DNA from: Novosphingobium sp. CECT 9465 | GTDB lineage: Bacteria; Pseudomonadota; Alphaproteobacteria; Sphingomonadales; Sphingomonadaceae | Assembly (NCBI RefSeq): GCF_920987055.1 | Contig: NZ_CAKLBX010000001.1 | Location: forward strand, 854,501 to 918,500 | Length of the DNA: 64,000 nucleotides | Direction: 5' to 3' | In this document: positions 8,195 through 18,406 of the stretch, one piece after another | Position numbering within the stretch: the stretch's first letter is position 1 | Layout: each line of letters begins with the position of its first letter | The notes under the pieces: model-generated | The model's database searches: none | The model's input: the letters and a program-made list of their open reading frames with translations, nothing else | What the model was told of the DNA's origin: nothing | Made by a program: the position numbers and the translations under genes

Positions 8195-9790
8195 ATGACC
8201 TACCAGCAGACCATTGCCGAGGCGCGCAAGGCCATCGCACCATTTGACCAGACCTGGGACGGCATCGAAGCGGCATCGGTTGCGCGCATGCGCCTGCAGA
8301 ACCGTTTCCTGACCGGCATCGACATCGCGCGCTACACCGCCAGGATCATGCGCCGCGACATGGCGGCCTATGATGCTGACCCCGCCAACTACACCCAGTC
8401 GCTGGGCTGCTGGCACGGGTTCATCGGCCAGCAGAAGATGATTTCGATCAAGAAGCACTTCGGCACCACCAAGGGCCGTTACCTCTATCTGTCAGGCTGG
8501 ATGGTTGCCGCGCTGCGCAGCGAATTCGGCCCGCTGCCCGACCAGTCGATGCACGAGAAGACGAGCGTTTCGGACCTGATCGCCGAACTTTACACCTTCC
8601 TCAAGCAGGCCGATGCCCGCGAACTGGGCATGCTGTTCCGCGATCTCGATGCGGCCAAGGCTGCTGGTGACGCGGTCAACACCCACCGCCTGCTCCACAA
8701 GATCGACGAATTCGAAACGCATGTCGTGCCGATCATCGCCGATATCGACGCAGGCTTCGGCAATGCCGAGGCGACCTATCTGCTCGCCAAGAAGTTCATC
8801 GAAGCAGGCGCTTGCTGCATCCAGATCGAAAACCAGGTTTCGGACGAAAAGCAGTGCGGCCACCAGGACGGCAAGGTTACCGTTCCGCATGAGGACTTCC
8901 TCGCCAAGATTCGCGCGGTTCGCTACGCCTTCATGGAACTCGGCGTTGATGACGGGGTGATCGTTGCGCGCACCGACTCGCTCGGCGCTGGCCTGACCAA
9001 GCAGATCGCGTTTACCCGCACGCCGGGCGATCTTGCCGATCAATACAACAGCTTCCTTGATTGCGACGAAGTCGATCCGGCCAACCTGAGCCACGGTGAC
9101 GTGCTGATTGCGCGCGATGGCAAGCTGATGCGCCCCAAGCGCTTGCCTTCGAACCTGTTCCAGTTCCGCACCGGAACAGGTGAAGACCGCTGCGTGATGG
9201 ATTGCATCGCCTCGCTTCAGAACGGCGCGGACCTGCTGTGGATCGAGACGGAAAAGCCGCACATCGGCCAGATCGGCGGCATGGTGAACCGCATCCGCGA
9301 GGTCATCCCGAACGCCAAGCTGGTCTACAACAATTCGCCATCGTTCAACTGGACGCTGAATTTCCGCCAGCAGGTGTACGATGCGTGGGTTGAATCAGGC
9401 AAGGATGTCAGCGCGTTTGACCGCGCAAGGCTCATGAGCGTGGATTATGATGGCACAGAACTGGCTGACGAAGCCGATGAACGCATCCGCACGTTCCAGC
9501 GCGATTCAGCGGCACAGGCGGGCATCTTCCATCACCTGATCACGCTGCCGACCTACCACACCGCTGCACTGAGCACCGACAATCTGGCGAAGGAGTACTT
9601 CGGCGAACAGGGCATGCTGGGTTACGTCAAGGGCGTCCAGCGTCAGGAAATCCGCCAGGGCATCGCCTGCGTGAAGCACCAGAACATGTCGGGTTCCGAC
9701 ATTGGGGACGATCACAAGGAATACTTCGCAGGGGAAGCCGCGCTCAAGGCTGGCGGCGCTGCCAATACGATGAACCAGTTCGCTGCCTGA
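8195..9790 (+). CDS. aceA: Isocitrate lyase (large, 531-residue class)
   Basis: Cleaves isocitrate to succinate and glyoxylate, the first step of the glyoxylate shunt used for growth on acetate and fatty acids. The active-site loop reads DEKQCGHQDGK, containing the catalytic cysteine with K-Q-C-G-H in place of the commoner KKCGH. This variant and the 531-residue length match the subclass known from Pseudomonas aeruginosa. Further blocks are DIDAGFGNAEATYLL and ARTDSLGAGLT. The start has an AAGGAA ribosome-binding site. The upstream inverted repeat and divergent regulator suggest acyl-CoA-responsive control. Confidence 0.96.
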   Translation: MTYQQTIAEARKAIAPFDQTWDGIEAASVARMRLQNRFLTGIDIARYTARIMRRDMAAYDADPANYTQSLGCWHGFIGQQKMISIKKHFGTTKGRYLYLSGWMVAALRSEFGPLPDQSMHEKTSVSDLIAELYTFLKQADARELGMLFRDLDAAKAAGDAVNTHRLLHKIDEFETHVVPIIADIDAGFGNAEATYLLAKKFIEAGACCIQIENQVSDEKQCGHQDGKVTVPHEDFLAKIRAVRYAFMELGVDDGVIVARTDSLGAGLTKQIAFTRTPGDLADQYNSFLDCDEVDPANLSHGDVLIARDGKLMRPKRLPSNLFQFRTGTGEDRCVMDCIASLQNGADLLWIETEKPHIGQIGGMVNRIREVIPNAKLVYNNSPSFNWTLNFRQQVYDAWVESGKDVSAFDRARLMSVDYDGTELADEADERIRTFQRDSAAQAGIFHHLITLPTYHTAALSTDNLAKEYFGEQGMLGYVKGVQRQEIRQGIACVKHQNMSGSDIGDDHKEYFAGEAALKAGGAANTMNQFAA

Positions 9791-9869
9791 TCGCAGCAGG
9801 CAGCAATTTGCCGCCCGATAGGTGCAAAGTTCGCGGCAATCCTGCCACGAAGATCCAAGGAGACTGACA

Positions 9870-10040
9870 ATGGCTCAATCTGCGGCTGAACCTGCCCGTG
9901 CCCGCGCGGTCCTCTCGACCGAGGACTTCAAGCTGATCCGCGAAGCCGTACTGCACTATCTCAAGGTGATCGAAGATCAGCCGGAATCGGTCAAGTTTTC
10001 GCATCTCTACCACCGACTTGGCAGCGCGATGGGTCGCTGA
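9870..10040 (+). CDS. Small conserved protein downstream of isocitrate lyase
   Basis: A 56-residue soluble protein with the block STEDFKLIREAVLHYLKVIEDQPE and a C-terminal HLYHRLGSAMGR. The start at 9870 has a strong ribosome-binding site (AAGGAGA, 7 bases upstream). It lies 79 bases after aceA on the same strand and before a clear terminator, so it is likely co-transcribed with aceA. I do not recognise a named domain. No catalytic motif is visible, and the mostly helical composition would fit a small regulatory or assembly protein. Confidence 0.7.
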   Translation: MAQSAAEPARARAVLSTEDFKLIREAVLHYLKVIEDQPESVKFSHLYHRLGSAMGR

Positions 10041-10082
10041 TCGCGCCTGCCTGCAAGGACCTTTCCTGGGGAGGAAAGTCCG

Positions 10083-10121
10083 GCCCGTCGCGCTCCTTCG
10101 GGAAGTGCGGCGGGCTTTTTT
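10083..10121 (+). terminator. Rho-independent terminator of the aceA transcript
   Basis: GCCCG at 10083-10087 pairs with CGGGC at 10111-10115, with further pairing inside (CGC with GCG, CC with GG) around a TTCG tetraloop, followed by six T residues (10116-10121). Just upstream, 10057-10081 forms a second hairpin with a GGGG loop and one bulged C. Together they close the aceA/small-protein unit. Confidence 0.85.
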
Positions 10122-10192
10122 GTGCCATCCTTATCGTTTGCATCATCGCGATCCTTACCTTTGGCTAATGAATTGGCGGTATTCGTCCCTAC

Positions 10193-12543
10193 GTGACCCA
10201 ATCTTGCGCCCCTGCTGCCGAATTTGCGCCGACCAAGCTGCCGATTCTTGCCGTCATCGGTCTGAAGGATCCGGCCGAAGGCGATTGGGGCCGCTTGCGT
10301 GGATTGCAGTTCAGCAGCCTGTCCCGCCTCACGTTCGTCCGGCTGCTCGGCCATGCCATGGCAGCGTTGCTTGTCTTGCAGACATACCAGGACGTTATTC
10401 ACCCGGCTTTCCTGACCTGTTGGATGGCGTTGCTCGTCGGCGTACTGATTTCCGGTGCGCGGTTCGATCGCAGCATGGTCAATGCCGATCGTCGCCGGGT
10501 CAGCCGTCAGGAAATGCACCGGCAGACGCTGAGTTCGCTGTTCGTGGCGCTGGTCTGGGCTGTGCCGATGGTGGCGTTCGGCCCGTTCGGCGGACCGGCC
10601 GAACGCATGACCTTGTGGACCGTGCTGGCAATGCTGATGACCGGCATGGCCGTGACTTTTGCGGCAATGCCGATGGCTACGGTCGTGTTTACAAGCCTTG
10701 TCGGTACATCGGCGCTGGCCGTATTCCTGCTCGAAGGGGAGTTCACGATCGCCGCAGTGGTTGCTGTTTTCGTCGTGATCGTCACGATTGGCGCTGTCGA
10801 AACCGCCCGCGCCTTTCTGGGCGCATGCGTTGCCGAAGCGGGAATGGCAGAAAAGAGCGAGGTCGTGTCGCTGCTCTTGCGCGAATTCGAGGAAGGCGAT
10901 GCCGACTGGCTGTGGCAGGTCGATGCGAACCGCCGCGTCCGCACCGTCAGCCCGCGCTTTGCCTTCGCGCTGGGAGAAGACCCAGAGGACGTCGAAGGCA
11001 AGCCTCTGATCCAGTTGATTTCCGGCGCGGCCTGGGACAATGGCCATTTCCATTCCAGCCTGCATGATCTGGCCGAACGCCTCAAACGGCGCGAGAGCTT
11101 TTCCCACTTGCTGGTGCGTGTGAACCTGCGCGGCAATGATCGCTGGTGGGAATTGTCTGCTTCGCCCAAAGTGGATGAGAACGGCGCATTCATTGGTTTT
11201 CGCGGTGTCGGCTCCGACGTGACTGAGCAGCGCGAAAGCGCCGAGAAAATCGCCTACCTCGCTCGCTACGATACACTGACCGGGTTGCCCAATCGCCTGA
11301 TGCTGTCCGAGGCGGTCGGCGATGCGATGGGCTATGCCGAGAAATGGCGCACCCATTGCGCATTCCTGATGATCGACCTCGATCGGTTCAAGGCGGTCAA
11401 CGACACGCTTGGCCACCTCGTCGGCGATCAGTTGCTCGCGCTTGTATCGGAACGGCTCAAGGCAATCATTCGCGAAGGTGAGGTTTGCGGGCGTCTGGGT
11501 GGCGACGAATTTGCCGTGATCGTGCGTGATGCTTCGGACGTTCAGCGTGTCGGGGACCTTTGCGAAGCGATCATCGCATCGCTGTCGCTGCCTTACGAGG
11601 TCGATCATCACATGCTCTATGTCGGGGCGAGTGTCGGATCGGCCATCGGGCCGCGCGATGGCTCGACAGTGGAGACCCTGCTGCGCAACGCCGACCTTGC
11701 GCTTTACCGCGCCAAGGATGAAGGCGGCGGGCGCCATTGCACGTATGAGCCAGCCCTTCACGCCCATGCCGAAGAGCGGCGGATGCTTGAATTTTCGATG
11801 CGCCACGCGCTGGAGCGTGGCGAGTTCGCGCTGATGTACCAGCCGGTGGTCGATGCGATCACCGAAGAGGTGGTCAGCTTCGAAGCCTTGCTGCGCTGGA
11901 ACAGTGCCGAGCATGGCTTTGTCAGCCCGGTGAAGTTCATTCCGCTGGCCGAGGACACCCGCCTGATCGTGCCGATTGGCGAATGGGTGCTGCGAACGGC
12001 CTGCCTTGAGGCGATGAACTGGCCGGACAATGTCAAGATCGCGGTCAATGTGTCGGGCGAGCAATTGCTCGATCCCTACTTCCCCGAAACCGTTGTCAGT
12101 GCCTTGTCATATACCGGTTTGCCGCCACACCGGCTTGAGATCGAGGTGACCGAGAGCATCTTCGTGCGCGATGGGACGACTGCGCAGCAGACGCTTGAAA
12201 ACCTGATGGGCATCGGCTGCGGCGTGGCGCTTGACGATTTCGGCACCGGCTATTCGTCGCTCGGTTACTTGCGCCGCATGCGCTTTTCCACGATCAAGGT
12301 GGACCGCAGCTTCGTGCAGGGCGCGGCCAAGGGCAATCCCGAAAGCCTTGCCATCGTGCGTGCCGTGGTGGCCATGGCCGACAGTCTTGAGATGTCGACC
12401 ACCGCCGAAGGCGTGGAAACCGAGGCGGAACTCGACATGATCCGCAAGCTGGGCTGCAAGAAGATCCAGGGCTACTTTTTCGGCCGTCCGATGAGCGCAA
12501 TCGACGCGCTGGGACTGTTTGGCCGCAAGATGCTGAGGGCGGG

Positions 12544-12547
<4 letters not shown>
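10193..12547 (+). CDS. Membrane-bound PAS-GGDEF-EAL protein (c-di-GMP turnover)
   Basis: A 784-residue signalling protein for cyclic di-GMP. Residues about 45-215 hold five or six hydrophobic helices, then a PAS-like domain (about 235-350), a GGDEF domain (GGDEF at 436-440) and an EAL domain (EAL at 564-566). The EAL active-site set looks complete ([43 protein letters not shown]), so phosphodiesterase activity is likely. The GGDEF signature is intact, but the RxxD inhibitory site is REGE. Start is GTG. The 3' end overlaps convergent purQ by 4 bases. Confidence 0.93.
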
Positions 12548-13221
<674 letters not shown>

Positions 13222-13236
13222 GGTGTGCGCTCCTGC

Positions 13237-13470
13237 TCAGGCGGCCTTTTCGATGCGATAATTCTCGATCACCATGTTGGCGAGGAGCTTCCTGCACATC
13301 TCGTCCAGCGCTTCGTCAGAGGTGGCATCGGCCACGTCGAGTTCGATCACCCGGCCCGCGCGCACATCGTTGACGCCGGCAAAGCCCAGGCCTTCCAATG
13401 CATGATGGATAGCGCGGCCCTGCGGATCGAGCACGCCGTTCTTGAGGGTGACAATGACGCGGACCTTCAT
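13237..13470 (-). CDS. purS: Phosphoribosylformylglycinamidine synthase subunit PurS
   Basis: A 77-residue PurS, which bridges PurQ and PurL in the FGAM synthase complex. The sequence MKVRVIVTLKNGVLDPQGRA is diagnostic, and the C-terminal EMCRKLLANMVIENY block is conserved. The ATG at 13470 begins exactly at the family start; a longer open frame to 13614 adds an unrelated extension. Followed directly by purQ. Confidence 0.95.
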   Translation of the reverse strand: MKVRVIVTLKNGVLDPQGRAIHHALEGLGFAGVNDVRAGRVIELDVADATSDEALDEMCRKLLANMVIENYRIEKAA

Positions 13471-13827
13471 CGCGGAGCCTTTCGGACGCTTGGGTTGAGA
13501 ATCTTCGCGCGGCCTATGCAACCGTGCGGGCGCAAGGGCAAGGTTTGTGTGCCGCAGTTGACACGGTTTACGGCATCCGGGAAATACCGCGCTCCCTCCC
13601 GGCGGAGCTATCATGGCGGCAGCAAGAGGGGCGGGGCGACATCACGGGCGCCCGCCATGCGCCGAATGCGTAAGTAGGAAAACGGTGCTGCCGCAGGCGA
13701 TTGGACAGGTATTGTGGGGTATTGGGGAGAGCATAACTCCCTTCCTTGCGGCGGCCAGCCGGGCACAACCACTTTCGCACCCCACGCGACCTGCCCGACT
13801 GCCGCCGTATCTTTTCTCTCCATTTAC
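13471..13827. other. Intergenic region between purS and the TetR gene
   Basis: About 360 bases without a supported gene, between divergent purS and the TetR gene. It should hold the purS-purQ promoter. Short open frames here have no ribosome-binding site or family resemblance. No riboswitch consensus was recognised. Confidence 0.5.
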
Positions 13828-13847
13828 ATAACTGACGCGTCAGTTAT
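13828..13847. promoter_or_regulatory. 20-bp perfect palindrome before the TetR gene, probable operator
   Basis: A perfectly self-complementary 20-base sequence centred on GACGCGTC, with half-site ATAACTGACG, ending 9 bases before the TetR start at 13857. It is in the right place for autoregulation by the TetR repressor that follows. The binding partner is inference. Confidence 0.7.
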
Positions 13848-13856
13848 TATAACCCG

Positions 13857-14462
13857 ATGCCAAGGGTTACGCCAGCCGACCGCAGGACACGGATTCTCGA
13901 TGCCGCGCGCGAGGAATTCGCCGCGCGGGGCTTTGCCGCATCGCGAATGGAGGACATTGCCAAGCGTGTCGGGATAAGCCGCGCCGCGCTTTATCTGGCG
14001 TTTCCGAGCAAGGAAGCGCTGTTCCGCGCGCTGGTTTCCGAAGTGATCACCGATGTGATGCCCCAACTGCTGCCGAGCGATTACGGCGATATTCCCGCAG
14101 CAGCCCTGCTGCGCGGGTTCATCCGCATCGCCATGACGCGGATGGCCAGCCCGGAAACGGCCTTCCTGCCGCGCCTGATCGTGGGCGAGGGCCGTAACTT
14201 CCCCGAACTGGCACGGTTCTATCACGATACTGCGCTGATCTGCGTGCTGGGTGCGGTCGAGCGCCTGATCATCCATGGCGTGGGACGCGGCGAGTTTACG
14301 TGCGCCGATCCCAAGATGGCATCGCGCACTGTGGCCAGCGGGATCATCTTTGCGGCGCTGTGGTGCAATGTGTTCGAGCCGGTGGGAGCCGAACCGCTGG
14401 ACATCGACTGGCTGGCGGAAAATCACGCAGGGCTGATACTGGCAGGTTTGCGCAAAGTTTGA
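13857..14462 (+). CDS. TetR family transcriptional regulator
   Basis: A 201-residue repressor. The N-terminal helix-turn-helix is clear (RILDAAREEFAARGFAASRMEDIAKRVGISRAALYLAFPSKEALF, residues 12-56). The C-terminal ligand domain is of the common TetR_C type and gives no ligand. The upstream 20-bp palindrome suggests autoregulation. It converges on the M16 peptidase gene (10 bases between stops), so its target need not be that gene. ATG follows directly on the operator, leaving a very short leader. Confidence 0.9.
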   Translation: MPRVTPADRRTRILDAAREEFAARGFAASRMEDIAKRVGISRAALYLAFPSKEALFRALVSEVITDVMPQLLPSDYGDIPAAALLRGFIRIAMTRMASPETAFLPRLIVGEGRNFPELARFYHDTALICVLGAVERLIIHGVGRGEFTCADPKMASRTVASGIIFAALWCNVFEPVGAEPLDIDWLAENHAGLILAGLRKV

Positions 14463-14472
14463 GCGTTGCGCT

Positions 14473-17316
14473 TCAATTCGCAGGGGCGGATGCACCTTCG
14501 GGCAGCACCACGATCTGCACGGCTTTTTCCGGGGTGAGGTAGCGTCTGGCCAGGGCTTGCACGTCCCCGGCGGTCAGGCGTTCGAGACGGGCGCGGGCCG
14601 ATTTGGCGCGCACAAGGCGGTCTGGTTCGGTCTGGGCGCGTTCGGCAAGGTTCATCCAGCCGCCGTTGGTTTTCAGGGCGTTGTCGATCCGTTCGAGCAT
14701 CGGCGCGCGGGCGCGCTGGAGTATGTCTGCGTCAACCGGAGCAGAGACGAGCGCGCGCAGGGTTTCATCGAGCGCGCCGCGAGTGGCGGCAACGTCTGCC
14801 AGATCCACCGAGGCGGCGACGACGAACGTGCCGTATCCGGTCCATACACGGCTGAGGCTGCTCGACGCACCGGGACTGTAGGCCTTGCCCAGCGTTTCGC
14901 GCAACGTATCGAGCACTTCGATCTGGACGACTTCGGAAAGCAGCGCGAAGGCCATCGCCTCATCGGGATCGCGGTCGTCGCGGGTGGGCCAGACATAGCG
15001 AACGATAGCTTGGTTGGCCTCGCCGGTGTGGCGAATGACGCGCAGGCCGCGTGTGGCCGTAAACGGGCGGTGGCGCTGTTCGGCATAGGCCTGGAAATCG
15101 GCCTCGCGCATCGGCAGCGCGCCAAAGGTTTGCGCCACGGCTGCAATTGCGGTGGCCTCGTCAACATCGCCGACGATGGCGATTTCCAGCGCGCCACGGG
15201 CAAGGCGGTCGGCGAGGGCTTCGCGCAACTTCGCATAGGAGAGCGCAGCGTAGGCTTCCTGCGGTTGCAGGGTGAAGCGCGGATCATTGTCTGACAGCAT
15301 GCCGCCGATGGCGTTGGAAAGCGCGGCTCCGGGCGAGGAGCGCAGGCGGGCAAAGAAATTGGCGATGTTCTGGCGGTAGACCGTTTCGCCTTCGGGCCGG
15401 TAGCCGGGATCGGTGAGCAGTGCGGCATAGAGTTGCAATTGCAGCACAAGATCACGCGGGGTGGTGGTAACACCGCTTTCGAAGGTATCGCCCCCGGCGC
15501 CAAGGCCGATGGTGACCGACCGGCCCGCGAGAAGTGTTTGCAGGTCGTCCTCGCTGTGCTGCCCCAGCCCGCCGCGCGCAAGAACGCCGGTCATTTCCGT
15601 GGCCAGCGGGTTCGCTTTGGTGTCGAGCAGTTCCCCGCCATCCAGGTTGAGGCGCACATCGACGCGGTCCCTTGCCAGATCGGTGCGCTTGAGGTTCAGG
15701 CGCACGTTGTTGGCAAAGCGGATGGTGCGGATGCCGTAGAGCGGCTCGGTGGTGTCGGCGACAACCGTGCCTGCGGGGCCGAAACTGCTGTAGGCAAAGG
15801 GGGCGGGGTTGGGCACTTCGTTTGCGGGGGCCTTGGCGCGGATGGCCTTGTCCCAGGTCTGGCGGATTGCCTCTGGGCCTGCGGGTGCGGTCCGCCCCTG
15901 CCAGCGGATGAGCGGGGCCGTGAGCGGGACCGCTTCCTGGCGCAGCGCATCCATCACGGCCTTTGGCGTGATCGAGGGTGCGAACTGGTTGAAGCGGGCG
16001 AGGCCGGATTCGGGCGTGGTGGGGATTTGATCGTCGCGAATGAGGGCAAGCGCAGCGCCGACCAGTGCGCCGTGAGTGCGGGTGTCGGCCCCGGCGGCAG
16101 CGTTTTCAAGGGCGGTACGGATATTGGCGATCTGTTCTGCGATCTCGCCCTTGGTGAAGCCGTTTGCCATGGCGCGGGCATAGGCTCCGGCAGCGGCGGC
16201 CAGTCCGCGTTGCCAGCCGCCATCGGTGGTATCGACGATCAGGTTGGTGGTGCGGCCGATCTTGAACACTTCGCTGGTGCCAAGGCCCGCGCCGCGAAAC
16301 GGCGGGTCCACCACGCGGGTCATCCGCTGGAACCGGCGGTTGACCACGCCGTAGCCGATCTGGCGCAGCAGGTTGCGGCGGCGGTTGGCCACGGTGTCCG
16401 GCTCATTCAGCCATGGACCATGACGTGATGCGGTGACGCGTTCGGACAGCGAAGGATCAAGGTGGATGTCGGTTGCCGACTTCTGTTTGGGATCAACCCT
16501 GCCCTGATCGGGGCGCGGGGTTTCAGCGCGCGGCTGCCAGTCGGCGAAGCGGGCGCGGATGGCCCGTTCTACGTCATCAGGCGCAAAGTCTCCAACGACG
16601 ATCAGAGTTGTCTTGGCGGGCACGTATTCTCGGCTCCAGAACGCCTTGAGCGTTTGGGCCGTGGCACCATTGAGCGTTTCGACGGTGCCGATCGGGAGGC
16701 GCTTGGGGTAAGTGGCGGCGGGGTAGAAGAAGGCGAGCTGGTCTTCGAGATTGGTGCGCTGCCAGCCTTGCCCATCGCGCAATTCGGACAGGACCACGCC
16801 GCGTTCGCGCTGGACCGCTTCGGGCGCGATGGTCAGCTCGCTGGCGGTCTCGCGCATGAGCATCAGCGCGGTGCCCAGCAGCTTGGGATCGGCGCGCGGC
16901 AGGTCGAGCATGTAGAGCGTCTGTTCGAACGAGGTCTGCGCGTTGGTATCCGCGCCGAATGACAGGCCGTTGCGCTCAAGCAGCCTGATCATCTCGCCTT
17001 CGGGCACATGGGTGGAGCCGTTGAACGCCATGTGTTCGACGAAATGCGCAAACCCGCGCTCGCTCTCGCGCTCGTCCAGCGAGCCGGTCGCGATATCCAT
17101 GCGGACCTGCGCGGTGCCAGCGGGCGTCGCGTTGCGGCGGATGATGTAGCGCAGGCCGTTGGGTAGCTGCCCGTAACGGAAGGCGGGATCGGCGGGAAGG
17201 TCACTTTGCTGGAACGCCCATGCGGGTTTGGGCGCGCTGGCGAGGTGCGCGGGCTGGGCGGCGCAGGCGGCGAGCGAGAGGGCGGCGGCAAGGGGAAACA
17301 GGCGGCGGAGGATCAT
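14473..17316 (-). CDS. M16 family zinc metallopeptidase, lipoprotein
   Basis: A 947-residue secreted peptidase with two M16 halves, like pitrilysin or PqqL. A lipobox LAAC puts the mature N-terminus at Cys18, so it is probably anchored in the outer membrane. The inverted zinc motif HFVEH lies near residue 92, with the downstream glutamate in the first half (REGVVLSELRDGQ block). The second half lacks HxxEH, as expected for the inactive partner domain. ATG at 17316 is chosen because it begins the signal peptide; an in-frame start at 17382 adds a non-signal extension. It sits between purS and purC, with no evident link to purines. Confidence 0.92.
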   Translation of the reverse strand: MILRRLFPLAAALSLAACAAQPAHLASAPKPAWAFQQSDLPADPAFRYGQLPNGLRYIIRRNATPAGTAQVRMDIATGSLDERESERGFAHFVEHMAFNGSTHVPEGEMIRLLERNGLSFGADTNAQTSFEQTLYMLDLPRADPKLLGTALMLMRETASELTIAPEAVQRERGVVLSELRDGQGWQRTNLEDQLAFFYPAATYPKRLPIGTVETLNGATAQTLKAFWSREYVPAKTTLIVVGDFAPDDVERAIRARFADWQPRAETPRPDQGRVDPKQKSATDIHLDPSLSERVTASRHGPWLNEPDTVANRRRNLLRQIGYGVVNRRFQRMTRVVDPPFRGAGLGTSEVFKIGRTTNLIVDTTDGGWQRGLAAAAGAYARAMANGFTKGEIAEQIANIRTALENAAAGADTRTHGALVGAALALIRDDQIPTTPESGLARFNQFAPSITPKAVMDALRQEAVPLTAPLIRWQGRTAPAGPEAIRQTWDKAIRAKAPANEVPNPAPFAYSSFGPAGTVVADTTEPLYGIRTIRFANNVRLNLKRTDLARDRVDVRLNLDGGELLDTKANPLATEMTGVLARGGLGQHSEDDLQTLLAGRSVTIGLGAGGDTFESGVTTTPRDLVLQLQLYAALLTDPGYRPEGETVYRQNIANFFARLRSSPGAALSNAIGGMLSDNDPRFTLQPQEAYAALSYAKLREALADRLARGALEIAIVGDVDEATAIAAVAQTFGALPMREADFQAYAEQRHRPFTATRGLRVIRHTGEANQAIVRYVWPTRDDRDPDEAMAFALLSEVVQIEVLDTLRETLGKAYSPGASSSLSRVWTGYGTFVVAASVDLADVAATRGALDETLRALVSAPVDADILQRARAPMLERIDNALKTNGGWMNLAERAQTEPDRLVRAKSARARLERLTAGDVQALARRYLTPEKAVQIVVLPEGASAPAN

Positions 17317-17366
17317 TACGCGATGGTGTGCCCGGTTGGGGGGCGGGGTGCGATAAAGGATAAATG

Positions 17367-18014
17367 TTATTCGGATTGCCACTGATCAGGTTTCCCCAGA
17401 TCAACCCATTCACGCATAGCTTGAACAATCTGGACTGTTGGATAGTCTTTTATGTCGTCATCCGACGCGCCTCGTTCAAGTTCGCGCTCCCAGTACCATT
17501 CTTGGAAAGTGAGGTAGTCGCCCTGTATTTTTGCTGGACCTATTGGGACCGCACTAGCCTGCTGCACCAGCCAATTTCGTACTACCCTGACAGCCTTGAT
17601 ATGGTCTCCGTTATGCGGCTCGATATCCCAACCAGAAATATCAGACAGCGTTTTCTGATAATCATATTTCGTTTTTTCGAGTATCAAGATTGATTTGGTC
17701 GAAAGGTACTCTTCGCCAAAGCGTACACGCCCGTGATCTAAGCCCAGTTCAAACGGCATGTTCATACGAGCATATTCGCCTGCCTCCGCCGACATGCAGC
17801 GACTGAGGTCATGGATCCCGTATTTCGAGGTTTTGACCAAATCAATGATGCGTTCGAGGCGGTTGAGCGCATTATCAGCATTTTCCGGTGCCAAGCGCGG
17901 ATAGAAACCTAGAGTCGTCAGGCAGAAGGCAATCGCCTGCAAAAGTGGTGCAAAATCTTCGTCGAAAGGGCAGTTTACGAATACTGACCGTTCAAAAGGG
18001 ATTTGATCGCTCAT
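17367..18014 (-). CDS. TIR / deoxyribosyltransferase-like protein of unknown function
   Basis: A 215-residue soluble protein. It opens with SVFVNCPFDEDFAPLLQAI, then GFYPRLA, SKYGIHDLSR near residue 63 and MNMPFELGLDHG near residue 84. The N-terminal beta strand followed by a CPF turn, and the PFELGLDHG block with a central glutamate, resemble nucleoside 2-deoxyribosyltransferases and TIR-like NAD hydrolases, where such a glutamate is catalytic. I do not recognise a named family. The ATG overlaps the stop of the upstream DUF2188 gene by 4 bases. Its base composition is less GC-rich than its neighbours. An immune-effector role is possible but not shown. Confidence 0.7.
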   Translation of the reverse strand: MSDQIPFERSVFVNCPFDEDFAPLLQAIAFCLTTLGFYPRLAPENADNALNRLERIIDLVKTSKYGIHDLSRCMSAEAGEYARMNMPFELGLDHGRVRFGEEYLSTKSILILEKTKYDYQKTLSDISGWDIEPHNGDHIKAVRVVRNWLVQQASAVPIGPAKIQGDYLTFQEWYWERELERGASDDDIKDYPTVQIVQAMREWVDLGKPDQWQSE

Positions 18015-18235
18015 CCTTGCGGTGGATGTGGATCACGACCGTAGGAGTTCCGTTCCCGAATTCTCCCGTCTCTTCCGTGAATATACAATTCTGTCTGCTG
18101 GTTGCGCGCAATCTGGGTGGCAGCAGCAATTGCTTCCTGCTGCGTCGCGTGTGTGCTGCTGGCGCGGGTAGCTCCAGCTTTCTTGACGCTCCATCCATTG
18201 CTTGATGGAACAACATGTTGCCCCTTTTTGGACAT
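18011..18235 (-). CDS. DUF2188 domain small protein
   Basis: A 74-residue DUF2188 protein. The family pattern is present: HVVPSSNGWSVKKAGATRAS near the start, an alanine-rich helix with a TQQEAIAAA turn, and the end block ELYIHGRDGRIRERNSYGRDPHPP. The ATG has AAGGAG 8 bases upstream. It is coupled by an ATGA overlap to the TIR/deoxyribosyltransferase-like gene, so the pair is one unit. DUF2188 proteins have no established function. The unit lies just past the purC terminator. Confidence 0.85.
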   Translation of the reverse strand: MSKKGQHVVPSSNGWSVKKAGATRASSTHATQQEAIAAATQIARNQQTELYIHGRDGRIRERNSYGRDPHPPQG

Positions 18236-18355
18236 CGCAGAACTCCTTCTTGGGACACATATATGTCGCAGGGTTGATCTTGGCTAGCGGTTCGCAACAG
18301 CCTCAGTTAAAAAACTACGATGATCATGGCGATAGGGTGGTCGTTACGGCCAAAC

Positions 18356-18386
18356 AAAAACCCCCTCCGTTGCCGAAGAGGGCTTT
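18356..18386 (-). terminator. Rho-independent terminator after purC
   Basis: On the minus strand, CCCTC pairs with GAGGG around a TTCGGCAACG loop and is followed by a run of T residues. It lies about 20 bases past the purC stop and before the DUF2188 gene, so the two-gene unit downstream needs its own promoter or read-through. Confidence 0.75.
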
Positions 18387-18406
18387 GATCCAGCCAGAGG
18401 CCGAAG

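Noticed and set aside
10057..10081. GGGGAGGAAAGTCCGG string resembling the start of bacterial RNase P RNA
   Set aside because: Only this short match is present; the rest of the conserved RNA is missing, and the bases form a small hairpin before a terminator.
10007..12064. 685-codon open frame on the minus strand
   Set aside because: It is opposite the GGDEF-EAL gene in a high-GC region, its sequence lacks family features, and it would need an improbable His/Arg-rich protein.
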